Made by a program: the position numbers and the translations under genes
DNA from: Saccharum officinarum
Taxonomy: Eukaryota > Streptophyta > Magnoliopsida > Poales > Poaceae
DNA length: 64,000 nucleotides
Reading direction: 5' to 3'
NCBI GenBank assembly: GCA_020631735.1
Contig: CM036197.1
Coordinates: 47,477,880 to 47,541,879 of the forward strand
Notes under the pieces: model-generated
Told to the model about the DNA's origin: nothing
Seen by the model: the letters and a program-made list of their open reading frames with translations, nothing else
The model's database searches: none
In this document: piece by piece, positions 45,675-56,287 of the stretch
How positions within the stretch are numbered: position 1 is the first letter of the stretch
Layout of the letters: the number at the start of each line of letters is the position of its first letter

Positions 45675-46090
45675 AGTCGCGCTGACCGGACGCGCTGGTC
45701 AAACTGACCGGACGCGCCGATCGCACAACGGCTAAGCCGCAAAGCATCGACCGGACGCGCTGGGATCGACCGGACGTGCTCGTTGCGTGGACCGGACACG
45801 CTGGGATCGACCGGACGCGCTGGTCCCATAACAGACCGGACACGCTGGTCAAGCCTGAGTAGCGTACAATAAAACAGTGACCGGACGCGCTACAGAACTG
45901 ACCGGACGCCACAGTTCCAGCGTCCGGTTGGAGTCCAGTAGCTCCCTGAACGACCGGACGTGTCCGATCGACACTGACCGGACGCGCCACCGCGTCCGAT
46001 CAAAAAATAGAAATACGCGCAGACGCTGAACACTGACCGGACACGTCTGGTCAAACAGAGACCGCGTTCGGTCCAGCGTCCGGTCACTTC
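45675..46090 (-). repeat. GACCGGACGCG repeat block in Copia 1 5' LTR
   Basis: The counterpart of 37100-37510, with two more units. The palindrome copy is degraded here (GACCGGACGTGTCCGATC). Confidence 0.8.
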
Positions 46091-46949
46091 TGTGACCTCC
46101 ATTCGCCTCCATTTCTTTTCTGACTTCTAGCGTAGTGGAAAATAGTCGTTTTAACTCCTCAAAAACGCCTGAATCTCACCTCGCAAGCTCGGCGGGAGGG
46201 AGAAAGGACCCCAAACCCTCTCTACCACTCAAATTCTATCGCCTTTGCAAATGTGCTAACACCACCAAGTAATCTCGTCAAGTGTGAGTGTGTTAGCATT
46301 TTCATAATTATTTTTTGAGGCGTTATTAGTTCTATCCAAATGCATATGATCATGAAATGCACACCTAGAGGCACTTAGGAGTTTAATAGCCACGTCATTC
46401 CCCTCTTTATAGTACGGCTATCTATCCTATAATGTGACCACACCCACTAGGTGTCTTGGTTACTAAAACACAATCCTTAAGCATATACCTTTGCCTTGAT
46501 CACGTAGGGTTGCGTCCAAATCCAAGTGTGGCCATCATGATCACCATGTCCATCTTGCCACCAACCTTGGAATGTACTAATCCTCATATGCTACATACAA
46601 CTTAGGCATAGGATTTGTACTTAGGCATTGTCACTAATTACCAACACCAAACATAGGACTTTCACCTCCTGGAACTCCATACATATACAATGCGATCTGA
46701 GTCTACAACCCTTTAGATATGGTGATCAAAGCTAGAACCAATTTCAATGATGTCATTTTTAGAGAAATCTTCATGACTGCTTGTTGGATTATCTGGACAT
46801 CTAGGAATGCAGTAATCTTTGATAATACCCGAGCTGATATCAACAACTAGAAAAGGCATTTCAAAGAGGAGCTCGGCCAAGTTTGTGTTAAGGCCAAGCC
46901 TTCTAGAAGCTCTTCTATTTGTTCTTGGAGAGATAGCTATAGTTTTTAA

Positions 46950-47068
46950 CCCTTTTGTTCCTTTTTATTTGAGCCTATGAGCCCTATAAAATATCTGTAA
47001 ATATCATTCTTTTATTTAATGAAAAATAAAAAAATAGGTAGGGGACTCCCCTGCTGATTCGTTCAAAA
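46950..47068 (+). other. 3' tail of LINE B
   Basis: Follows the ORF2 stop: a T-rich stretch, then TTTATTTAATG AAAAATAAAAAAATA-like A-rich sequence (47006-47037), then a 30-bp end of GGGGACTCCCC type and a short A run that merges with the target duplication. Confidence 0.8.
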
Positions 47069-47084
47069 AAATCTCTTTTTGCAA

Positions 47085-49112
47085 TGTCACTAGAACATTT
47101 GGCGCGGCGCCCTATCATGATTTCAAGGACAAAATAACTTTAATTGTCATGTATAAATAATATAATAACAAATGACAATACCAATAGTAACTGATAACTA
47201 TACTATGTCCATGCATACTTTGCAACTACAACCAATTAAGTTGGAACCATGTAAATATAATGTACAATACATAAGGATTGTCGAAACATATGTGATTTTA
47301 CGATCCTCTCTCAAGTCTCATTCAACATATTCTTGTTACCTTCTTCACTTTTCATCTCTGTCCTTTCAGCCATGCAAGAATTCATCATTTCCACAGCCTA
47401 AAATTCGGTGTATATGTTTTAATTATAAAATGGTAATCAGAACAAGTCACTAAAACACTAAGAAATTGGATGCATATACACACAATTTGCACCTCAAACA
47501 TTTCCATTCACAGTACAAAAAATCTTCTGCAAATAAGAAATTGCAATCTAGAGATCGTTCAATGCGCTGCTAACAACCTTGAAATAATTTATAGATACTG
47601 AGCAAGAATCTTAGTTCTAGTAGCACATGATTTAACATATGTGAGGCATTTCAGTAGTTTTAAGGCATTTCACTGAGCCTGTGCCAATGAACAGATGGAT
47701 TACTCAAAGTGTAAGTCATATCAAGCAGAGCATGTGCTAATGAACAAATAGATTACTCAGAAATGTGAAGCAGTATTGAACTGACAGATCAGTATTAGAC
47801 AAAGTATCATCCTGAAAAATTCATTGTACTAAATTGTTTGCCTAGAAATTTTTTTATGGTGGACCACTGAACCGTGAGAGAATGGTGGCTGTAAAAATGC
47901 ATCTTTATTTCTACTCCAAGCTATACGTTGCTAAAGGACGGTTTATAGTGTGGTGATCTAAAGCAACCTGCTTACTGTACTGCAAGCAAAAATTCAAGTT
48001 GCCTACTGCTTGCTGACAACAAGAAGTGACCTTGCTGATCAAATGACCCAAATAGGACCTAGAGATAAATCAGTACATCTCATATGAGCGAGATCCACAA
48101 GCAATTGAAGAAGTAAATTTAGATATATAGACTTCCAAATCAGAACATCTAACAACACCAAAAGTATAAGAACCTACTTACTTGTATGCATTTAAGGTTA
48201 AGATCTGAAGAACATTAAAGTCACCGATGGGAATCCTACAATAGACAAGATCTTTACTTAAAGAGCAGTAGAGCACACGGACATCAGATACGGTGCTCCA
48301 TGATATCATGCCAAGGTGTTTAGCTATGGAAACTATAATCATCAGACTAAGAAGCATGTCAATATCACTTCATGATGGCAGCTAAACATTTAATATTGTC
48401 CAAAAGGCTAATAGCTATATGAATTTTCGTTAAATCTTTTACACGAAGAACTTTGAAACTTACTCTCACAACACATCACTGATGAGCACCCAGTTGCCAT
48501 CGGTGTCCTTGTACACCATGGCGTGCTCCTAGTCACCATACCCATCCATTAGTCCTACACAAAGCAAAACAAAAAGTGCATTCTTCTTCAGCTTCCGTCT
48601 CCCCATGGCTTATATATGCAAGTGGCGTTATCTACAAGGATATCAATAATTGCTGGAGCAACTTTATGCTTAAATCCTCATCAAGTTACTAATCCGATAA
48701 CAATCACCATGAACCTAATGCAGAAAGAACTTTCCTAGACCGATTCACACTCCTATGTCACAGTCACACTAACCACTTCACAGCCACAACTTTGAAATGC
48801 ACTACACCTTTGGAAAACAAATATTCTTCCTAGTCCCCAAGTAGCGCTAGTTTGACATGCCTTTATGCACATTATCCTAAAGACCCAATCACCCAAACGA
48901 CATTGGTGGTCCAAGAAGAACAGAGCAATGCACACAATAATCCATGGAGCAGAGCCAGAGTGCACCGTGAGAGGATAGGGGAGCACGCACCCATGTAGGT
49001 AGGCATCTTTGTTGAGCAGTAAGATGGCTTGCCCCTCGCCACTTTGAACCTCGAGGGTGCTAACGGCCAGATCTGGTGCCAGTCTCTACGAGCGACCATG
49101 GATCTAGCCTGG
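47085..49112. other. Unique AT-rich flank without a complete gene
   Basis: Sequence to the right of the LINE B target duplication. It was adjacent to 28950 before LINE B arrived. No transposon ends or intact gene were found. One short AUX/IAA-like exon remnant is listed separately. A minus-strand open frame at 48753-48986 and its neighbour to 49099 have no recognised domain. Confidence 0.5.
48472..48554 (-). pseudogene. Possible AUX/IAA domain IV exon remnant
   Basis: The minus strand reads GLMDGYGD, a TAG, then EHAMVYKDTDGNWVLISDVL. This resembles the domain III/IV core of AUX/IAA repressors, where YEDKDGDWMLVGDVPW follows LMD.. and a Gly/Ser step. It is preceded by TAG (acceptor-like) and followed by GTGAGA (donor-like). 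Only one exon is seen, with an in-frame stop, so it is at best a remnant. Confidence 0.3.
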
Positions 49113-51093
49113 TGAAAGCCCTAGTTTAGCTTTGGATAATTGATAAAACCTAGGACTAACCTTTAATCTAAGTGTGTGATTTAGATGAGGTAGTCCAATC
49201 CAAGTTGTGGAGCTAGAAGATGGTCATGGTGAAGGTGATGGCCACATGTGATGATGATCAAGTGCTCAACTTGGAAAAGAAGAAAGAGAAAAACAAAAAC
49301 CAAGGAGATCAAAGGCAAAGGTATCAAATAGGTTTTTATTTTGGTGATCAAGACACTATAGAGAGTGTGATCATGTTTAGAATCTATAGTCGTACTATAA
49401 AGAGGGGAAATCTTTGGCTAAACGATTATCGAGTGCCACTAGGTGACATGATTCTTGCATATGCATTTAGGAACCTAGTGTGCTAACCTAGACTCTTGTA
49501 AAATGCTTTGAAAATTCCTAACACACGTGCACACAAGTTATACATATTGTGGTTGGCAACTTGGAAGCAAGGGTGAAGAGGTTGAGGAGTTAGAAAAAGA
49601 AAAAGGAGGAGATAGCAGTGACCAGACTCTGGCACCGGGGTGTCCGGACTCACCCCGGGCGCGTTCGGTCATCACATGCAGAGGAGGCGCTGCTCAGTTT
49701 AGCGATTGGACATAGCAGCGAGCCAGTGACCGGATGAACAGGGGCTGCGTCAGGTCATGCGTGACGTACGCTAACATTGGTGCAGTGTGAGGCGAAGTGT
49801 AGACCGGACTCATCAGCACGTCTGGTCGATAAAAATCAGCTCTAGAACCTCCCTAGAAATGATCTGACGCACTATGTACATGAGTCAGGTCACTTGAACA
49901 TCGAGTCCGATCATGGCTAGGCAAATACACACAAGTACATGAGCGGACTTGGTGACAGAGTGTCCGATCCTCTTCGGGCACGTCCGAACATCACTTGACT
50001 TCGCATTTGACTGGCTAGTGACCGTTGGATATCAACGCGTGGGATTCAAATGGGGACACATGGACGGCCGAGGGTGATCAGATGTTGGCCGACCGAACGT
50101 TGGGGTGCATCCAATCAGTGCGTCCGGTCAGCCCCCGAGCTCCCAACGGCTCTCTATGGCTTGGGGGCTCTATAAATGGAAGTGCTTCAGTTTGGGCTCA
50201 CACTTTTGAACATTTTCACCTGTGATACATCCTTGTGAGCCTAAGCAAATACCTCTCACTCATCTCCTTCACTAATTCATCATCATAGTAAGATTGGGAG
50301 TGATTCCAAGTACATTTGCTTGAGTGATTGCATCTAGTGGCACTTGGAGATCGTTATGGCTGCGGATTTCTTGTTTTTCTTGGTGGTTGCCACCACCTAG
50401 ATGGCTTGGAGCAGCGGAGGAGCATTGTCACAAGTTGGTGATTGTTCATGGCCATCTCCCGGTGATTGTGAGGGGTCTTGTGCCTTCCCCGACAGAGCGT
50501 CGAAATGTAACTCTAGTGGATTGCTCGTGTCATTGAGTTACCTCACTTGTGGGTAGGTTCTTGCAGCGTCATTTGTTGGCTAGGTGTGTGATACCTATTA
50601 GCCGCCGAACCACTAAGTGTTAGTTGACACAATGGGGACTAGCATGCCGACAAGCACGTGAACCTCGGAAGAAAAATCATATGTCATCTTGTGATTGGCT
50701 TTCTCCTAGTGATTGAATTGGTATTCATCTTGTGATTGGTTCATTCCTCTATACGATAGTATAATCACCCTACTCACTCCTTTACTTTCTCACAAACCAG
50801 TTGTGTAGCAAGCTCTTTAGTGTAGCTAGTTTTGAGAGCTTGCTTGCTAGTTTAGTTTCACCTAGTGGAGCTCTTTATATAGCCTTGTTGAGAGCTCTTA
50901 GTGAGTAGCAACTTAGATTCTTGTGTGCCTAGTGATCATAACAATTAGAATTGTTGGGATAGGTGGCTTGCAATCATTGTAGAGCTAGAGCAAAATTGCA
51001 TTACACCATTTAGTGTATTAACCAAGTGCTCTAGTGAGTTTATAGATAATTTTTATAGGCTATTCACCTCCTCTAGTCATTTAGGACCTTTCA
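49113..51093 (+). repeat. 5' LTR of Copia 2
   Basis: 1,981 bp from TGAAAGCCC to GGACCTTTCA, with a TATA box CTATAAATG at 50170-50178. The stretch 49620-50130 is rich in GTCCGGAC and CGTCCGGTC phrases, a diverged version of the Copia 1 repeat block. Confidence 0.85.
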
Positions 51094-51095
51094 AG

Positions 51096-51108
51096 TGGTA
51101 TCAGAGCC
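51096..51108 (+). promoter_or_regulatory. Primer binding site of Copia 2 (initiator Met tRNA)
   Basis: TGGTATCAGAGCC, two bases after the LTR end, identical to the Copia 1 site. Confidence 0.95.
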
Positions 51109-51153
51109 ATGGTCACCGTTTGATTGAAGGCTTAACAACCTCGATGTCAAAAG

Positions 51154-51981
51154 ATGGCTTAAGTTGTGTTCAACCATTTGGGGGGCAAACCACCATTCTT
51201 TGATGGCACATGCTATGATTATTGGAGGAGAAATATGAAGATATATCTTGGTTCAATCAATGATCAAGTATGGGATGTGACCGAAAATGATTATGTGATT
51301 CTTAATCCCGACAATCCCACCAACCAAGACAAGGCCAACAAGCAATGCAATATAATGGCTCTCAACACCATCTATAATGCCATTGATTCTAAGGTGTTTG
51401 AGCAAATCAAGGATTGTGAGAAAGCTAGTGAAGTGTGAAAAAGATTGGAGGAGACCCATGAGGGCACACCGGCGGTGAAGAGTGCCAAGCTATATATCCT
51501 CAAGGACAAGTTGACAAGCTTTAAGATAAAAGATGATGATAGCATTCCGGAGATGTTCCATAGATTACAAGTAATTACCAATGACTTGAAGGATTTAGGT
51601 GAGAAGATCAATGATGATGATGTCTCTCATCAGTTCTTGATGTGCTTACCTCCTAGATTTGAGACATTGAGATTGATCATCATTAGAGGAGGATTGAAGC
51701 AACTAACTCCTAACTAAGTACTAGGTGATGTCATGACACAAGAGACATACCGTGTGGAAAGAGAGAGGGTTGACAAGGATGAGAAGAAGGAAGATGAAGA
51801 CAAGAAGAAGAAGAGTGTAGAATTCAAGGCTAGCTCATCATCCAAGAACAAGGGCAAGTCCAAGAAACAAGAATCAAGTGATAATGAAGATACAAGTGAC
51901 ATTGATGATGAAGCTATAGCTCTCTTTGTGAGCAAGTTTAAGAAGAAATGTGATGAAGGTTTCTTACTTGGTTACATGTAA
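51154..51981 (+). pseudogene. Copia 2 gag with gag-pol deletion fusion
   Basis: ATG 51154 begins a protein aligned to Copia 1 gag: GGKPPFFDGTCYDYWRRNMK, TIYNAIDSKVFEQIKD and SIPEMFHRLQVITNDLKD. Stops at 51160 (TAA for Gln 3), 51436 (TGA, likely Trp) and 51715 (TAA, likely Gln) inactivate it. After IDDEAIALFVSKF the sequence continues KKKCDEGFLLGY, which in Copia 1 belongs to pol just after integrase (LSKFEKKCDEGFLLGYS, about 41270-41320). Both donor sites share GAGCAAGTTT, so the fusion is a microhomology deletion. It meets the next repeat at 51977. Confidence 0.9.
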
Positions 51982-54900
51982 CACCCTCGGTGTTACACTG
52001 CTAATAACAAACTAAGAACCTCATGAGCATTGCATCTAGGTGATAGTTGCATAAGTCGAAGTTAAAAATCGAAATACAAAACAAGTCGCGAGAATGGAAC
52101 ATTCGCAAATAAGTTCGCGAAACACAAATTTACCATGATCTTATGTTCATGAATTTCTAGCGAACGAAAACATATAGAACTCATGTGTGACATGTTAGTA
52201 AAGTTTGGAGTGCTAATTTTTGCCATTAGTATCCAAAGTTCCGGACATGTCTAGGAAGGGAACGTTGTTGAAGTGGCAACTGGGTACTGCGTTTAAATGT
52301 CATGCTTGGAGTAAGCAGGGGGGCAATGACTAGACCAAAGACTTGCTAGTCATTGCAGGTCTTGTTTTCAGTGTGTGCAGGATGTCTAAGTTATTTCCTT
52401 CCTGTGTACTAGAGAGAGAGAGAGGGTACAACTCAGTCAGCACAGAGAGTATTACAACACTGGAAGTTTTCTGCATGTGCCCACTAGTCACGCCGTGTAG
52501 TCTCGTGAATTATTGGCAAGCTATAGAACTTCAGGCTTCGCACCCTTGCTTGCTGACCAGTGACGCTCCTCTCTACTAAGTCTACTCCGTAGAGTACACG
52601 AGCCTTTATTAGTCCCTTGCAAAATTTTCACCCTGCCCGATGACCGACTGCAGCTCGTAGAAATTACCAGCACGCAGAAGCCACTGGATCCTGCAGAAAT
52701 CACTGTAGCAGCACAGGAACACTGTTTATCCGAAGAAAAATTTTTGTCACCGGTGCACTGTGAGGTTATTTAGAGCGCTGCCTCTACTGAAGTGTGTCGT
52801 GTGCGTTAGTCATCCTTCTTCTACGAGCCCGCACCATCTAGTAGCCGAGAGCCTTTACTAGGTTCAGCTGCTTCTCACTCGATCTCTCGACTTTCTTGCC
52901 CTGTCTGCAAGCTACACATGGCCGGTGTCGACCTTACGCAGCGGGTGCGGTGAGTAGCTCTCGAGAATCAGCTGTGTCTCCTCCATTTTTTTAGCCACAG
53001 CGTGTCCTCTCCCTGCCTGTGGTGAGCTCCTTTGGAGCTTCAGTTTACGTGAACAGCATGTACTAATCGCCTCCTTAATCAACCTCCACATGATTAATTA
53101 GCAGCCACTGCGCTAAAATTAATATCTCTTTCATACGATCTCCGTATCACTCGATTCTTCTTCCTAAAATCATTATCTGCCTGTTAGTGTAGTTAGATCA
53201 TACCTATCTATGGTGATGCTAAAGTCTATTAAATCAATCAAAAGCGCTTAATATTAATATGATAAATCTTGTAAAAATTTTTGTGGCAAATGGGTAATAG
53301 CTTTAGCTTTGAAACTTTTGTGGTAGCTTCATGGTTTTATTAGGTGCTTGCTGTAGTTTTGTAGTCCTTGAATAGCTTACTAGATGTGATAGCTAAGTTT
53401 CCCTAGCCATAGTAAATATTAAATCAGAAACAAATGAAGAGTATGCAATTTAATGAGTAAAGATTAATTAGATCAGTTTACTCTTGCTTAGTAAGAATAG
53501 TAGACAGCCTGGTATGTTAGTCCTTAGAGCTAGCTTAGTAGCTTAGTAGTAGTAGTTGTTGTTATTTTAAGAGTTGTTGTTGTCATTGCATTAAGTCATG
53601 TCATCATTTCTTGCATATAGATCATGAGATAGTAGAGTACGTGGTTGCGGAGGAGCCGGAGTACGAGGAGATCATGGAGGTGTATGAGGAGGAGGTCCCC
53701 ATGCAGGAAGGAACCCCGGAGCTATCAACCACTAACTTTGCTGCACACCAGGATGCCCAAGGCAAGCCCGGTGCATAACCTTTATTTTGAAATGATAATA
53801 GGATATCTATGTTATATGTGCATTTATGTTTCAGGAGTTCTATTGAAACCCACTTGCATAAATATTACTACACAAGAGTCTTACTAGTTTAGGCCATGTA
53901 GTGCCATGCTTAGGTTTCGTTAGCGTGAACAACATAGTGTTGTTCACGATAGGTGATCATTATTATCACTATGGTTAACATGGAAATAAAGGTAGGTGAA
54001 ATGGTGACCGGACAGGGATATGGTTTGGTAGTGGTGGATGTGACAAGGGGTGTCCTGCGGCCAATAGGGCATCGCTGGGTTATATTGTTTCCCTGTCCGA
54101 GTCAGTTAAGGACCGGTCGTTGCATTGGATGGTTGTCAGGTCACAGATCTCCTTATCCCGAGCATATACTAGCGGATAGGGGCTAGAAAGACTTGTTATT
54201 CTCTTGTCATGGGTTCTGGCTCTATCCGAACCAACTAAAGGTGGATTATATATGGGTATTAGGAGGTCTAAGCACCGGGAGAGGGCGGGGGCTTGGAGTC
54301 CCAGTATGGACGGGGACTCGGTTCTCTTGACAGGAGGATAATGGGTTGGTCCTGTTTGTACCTCGGTATAGGCGGGGCGTGTGTTTTTTGGGGTACCCAG
54401 TTGGGCTACATTGATTCACGAATCGCCACATAAGCGGTCCGATATGACTTGATCCGGGCATCGTAGTAAGAACTGAAAGAGAAAAGGTGAATAATGATGG
54501 ATTTGTATTGACCAACTCTTGTTTGAAAATAGCATAAGCGCTTACATAGATGGTTAGCTGATAAACAAAAATATGGCAAATAAAAGAACTGCAATAATGA
54601 TCCACTAGTAGTAATGCTTTTTTGTAAACTTGAACTAGTAGCCAAAAAGCCTATCATGATCCTTGGAGTCGGGAAATTATTTCCCAATCGGGTAAGTCTT
54701 GCGAGTACATTGTGTACTCAGGGTTTATTTTACCCCTGTTGCAGGTGCTGCTTGAGGCTTTGTGTGGAGGATCATCTGTTGGGCTAAGATGGATCTTTGC
54801 TTCGCTCACTAGATATTTATTTCTGCTGTTTTAATTCCACACTCTAAACTTGGTATTGTAATAACTTATTTCTGAAGACTATGTTGTATGGAATAAACTA

Positions 54901-55045
54901 AGTATTGTACTCGTTTTCATTATTGGATCCTGGATGAAAATGTGGATGGTTTCGAGTTCTCCCATTGGGTGTGCTCGACAGAAACGGCTGGAATAGCCGA
55001 TGGCAGAGTACTTAGTGCCTAGAGGAAGGCAAGTACCTTCGTTAG
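51977..55045 (+). repeat. Probable Del/Tekay-type LTR (incomplete)
   Basis: Begins TGTAACACCCTCGGTGTTAC, the typical start of LTRs of that lineage, and has no polyprotein. The far end is not seen because Gypsy 3 is inserted at 55046 and the rest lies outside. Length over 3 kb is consistent with the long LTRs of this lineage. Assignment is from resemblance only; a large unrelated repeat is possible. Confidence 0.45.
53610..53778 (+). other. Short acidic reading frame in the LTR-like region
   Basis: Opens after an acceptor-like TTGCATATAG near 53620 and reads VEYVVAEEPEYEEIMEVYEE, continuing EEVPMQEGTPELSTTNF to a TAA at about 53778. GC content is much higher than in its surroundings. No known domain. 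It may be a leader exon or chance. Confidence 0.25.
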
Positions 55046-55139
55046 TGTTGGGTACCTACATCTAGGGTACCCACAATCAACGATTAAGAAAAACAAAAAC
55101 TGCTACCCACAAACGAGACAAGCCAAAATAGCAAACGAG

Positions 55140-55315
55140 ACGCCTCGACTACGTTCTGACTCGTACGAGGCACGCTCGACGGAACGCCTCGACTACGTTC
55201 CGACTCGTACGAGGCACGCTTGACGGAACGCCTCGACTACGTTCCGACTCGTACGAGGCATGCTCGATGGAACGCCTCGACTACGTTCTGACTCATACGA
55301 GGCTCGCTCGACAAG
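55140..55315 (+). repeat. 44-bp tandem repeat, four copies, in Gypsy 3 LTR
   Basis: Units start at 55140, 55184, 55228 and 55272. Each has ACGCCTCGACTACGTTC and CTCGTACGAGGC, which can pair as a CCTCG/CGAGG hairpin. The array lies about 550 bp upstream of the TATA box, an enhancer-like position. Confidence 0.9.
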
Positions 55316-55870
55316 GCACCTCGACTATCGGGAAATCTCCAACTCGCACGACCCCGGGTCGGGCCGCTTGACCCACCTTATTCACCAACTCTGAGACAAA
55401 AGTCAGAGCATTTAATGCGACTACCCACTACTTTCTACCATCATGGCTACAACAGTAACTGGTGTGGAAGCAGTGCCGGTGTCAAATCTCACTTGTTACC
55501 ACCCATCCCGGGATGGGAGGTGAAAACCTATCACTATACGCACCATACCGCGCACTATTTCACCACTGATCACCCTCGAGGGAGGATACAACAAGGACCG
55601 TACCCCACAATCTCGGGGACTCGGCCTTATCCACCCGTCCTCGACCCGTCCTAGACCTGGCCTCGACCCAGCCTCGACCCACCGCCGGTCAACAAGGAAG
55701 AAAGGCCGACGTGGCACAGGACTCGAAGTCTTTTCACCGTCTCGTCCTCTACGTCACCATGGTGTCCAGGGATGGCCGGCCATTCTCGGGACACGTCGCT
55801 ATAGCCACCTCCACAGGGATCAACAAAACTTCACCTCAAAGGCACCCCCGGCATCCCTACCTCCTCTTAC

Positions 55871-55880
55871 CCTATAAAAG
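55871..55880 (+). promoter_or_regulatory. TATA box in Gypsy 3 LTR
   Basis: CCCTATAAAAGGG context; the RNA start would be about 30 bases on, near 55905. Confidence 0.75.
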
Positions 55881-56230
55881 GGCAGGTCGGGGCTCTACGA
55901 CGGGGGGAGGACAACAACGAACAACAGACAACGAAAAACCAGTCTCCATCCCACCGAAGAAGATCAACATCTCAAGCAATCTCCTTTGTACTCTCATTTT
56001 CCTTTGAGACCTGGGCTTGGTTCCCTCTCTCACAGCTTGTAACCCCTACGCAAGTACTTAGGTGCAAGGAAATACAATACTCCCTCCTCCCCGCTGGACG
56101 TAGGGCCTTCTTTTGCCCGAACCAGGATAAAACCCCATGTATTCTCCTTGCATCACCATCCAGATTAGGGACACATAGCATTTGATTCACTCGTTGGCTT
56201 AGGACCCCCACGGGACCGAACGCCGATAGT

Positions 56231-56250
56231 TGGCATGCTAGGTAGGGGGC
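56231..56250 (+). promoter_or_regulatory. Primer binding site of Gypsy 3
   Basis: TGGCATGCTAGGTAGGGGGC, two bases after the LTR. It matches the Gypsy 1 site (TGGCGCGCCAGGTAGGGG) except at a few positions. Confidence 0.8.
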
Positions 56251-56287
56251 GCTGCGTGCCAGCATCATTTTCCCACCATTTTTCTGG

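Larger units (their letters stand above)
36159..46664 (-). mobile_element. SIRE/Maximus-type Ty1/copia retrotransposon (Copia 1)
   Basis: A 10.5-kb element in minus orientation, inserted in the zf-RVT region of LINE B. LTRs: 36159-38080 and 44726-46664. Flanking 5-mers are CCTGC (36154-36158) and CCTCC (46665-46669), one mismatch apart, which fits an aged target duplication. The primer site matches initiator methionine tRNA and a polypurine tract abuts the 3' LTR. Gene order (gag, protease, integrase, RT, RNase H) defines Ty1/copia. Large LTRs, a long gag with a coiled coil and several polypurine runs fit the SIRE lineage. Gag is intact; pol is not. Confidence 0.95.
44726..46664 (-). repeat. 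5' LTR of Copia 1
   Basis: 1,939 bp, partner of 36159-38080. It ends GGACTTTCA, giving the proper TG at the element's 5' end. In sampled stretches it differs from the 3' LTR at about 3-5% of positions. It has extra copies of the GACCGGACGC unit. Confidence 0.95.
33409..46949 (+). pseudogene. LINE B ORF2 (endonuclease-reverse transcriptase), broken and split by copia element
   Basis: Starts MDNSRSMKILFWNIRGIN at ATG 33409, the usual start of the AP-type endonuclease. Endonuclease blocks follow: CLQETK, SNVYGPSHP, GGDFNLIRHP (to about 33850) and ISDHIPY (34074). The RT has APGLDGFNG, DDYRPISLLN, LKLDFEKAF, RQGDPLS and the YADD box (35457-35468). The zf-RVT domain (HKFFFWLLIRDRLNTRNML, 35992-36130) is cut by the copia insertion at 36159. 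The frame resumes at 46670 with MTACWIIWTSRNAVIFDN and stops at 46947-46949. Internal stops: TAG at 33466, 33646, 34024 and 35454, TGA at 35071; frameshifts lie near 35210, 35520 and 35745. Confidence 0.9.
28967..47068 (+). mobile_element. Near full-length L1-type LINE (LINE B) with nested insertions
   Basis: Flanked by the perfect 16-bp target duplication AAATCTCTTTTTGCAA (28951-28966 and 47069-47084), although the copies are now 18 kb apart. It holds a 5' leader, ORF1, ORF2 and a 3' tail. Three insertions interrupt it: a MITE (30128-30778), a second MITE (32645-32887) and a SIRE-type copia element (36159-46664). Subtracting them and their duplications leaves about 6.7 kb, a normal length for a complete plant L1. 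Stops and small frameshifts show it is inactive. Confidence 0.95.
49113..51976 (+). mobile_element. Truncated SIRE-type copia element (Copia 2)
   Basis: Plus-strand relative of Copia 1: a full 5' LTR, initiator-Met primer site, start of gag, then a deletion that joins gag to the region just after integrase, then an abrupt switch at 51977 to a different repeat. No 3' LTR is present. The base before the LTR start follows CCTGG, but no second copy is available to test a target duplication. Confidence 0.9.
55046..56228 (+). repeat. 5' LTR of Gypsy 3
   Basis: From TGTTGGGTACC to CGCCGATA. The last dinucleotide is TA instead of the expected CA, a single change. The right limit is set by the primer site. 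It contains a 44-bp tandem array and a TATA box. Confidence 0.85.

Noticed and set aside
47172..47453. 93-codon plus-strand frame
   Set aside because: AT-rich, no domain, no splice context; probably chance.
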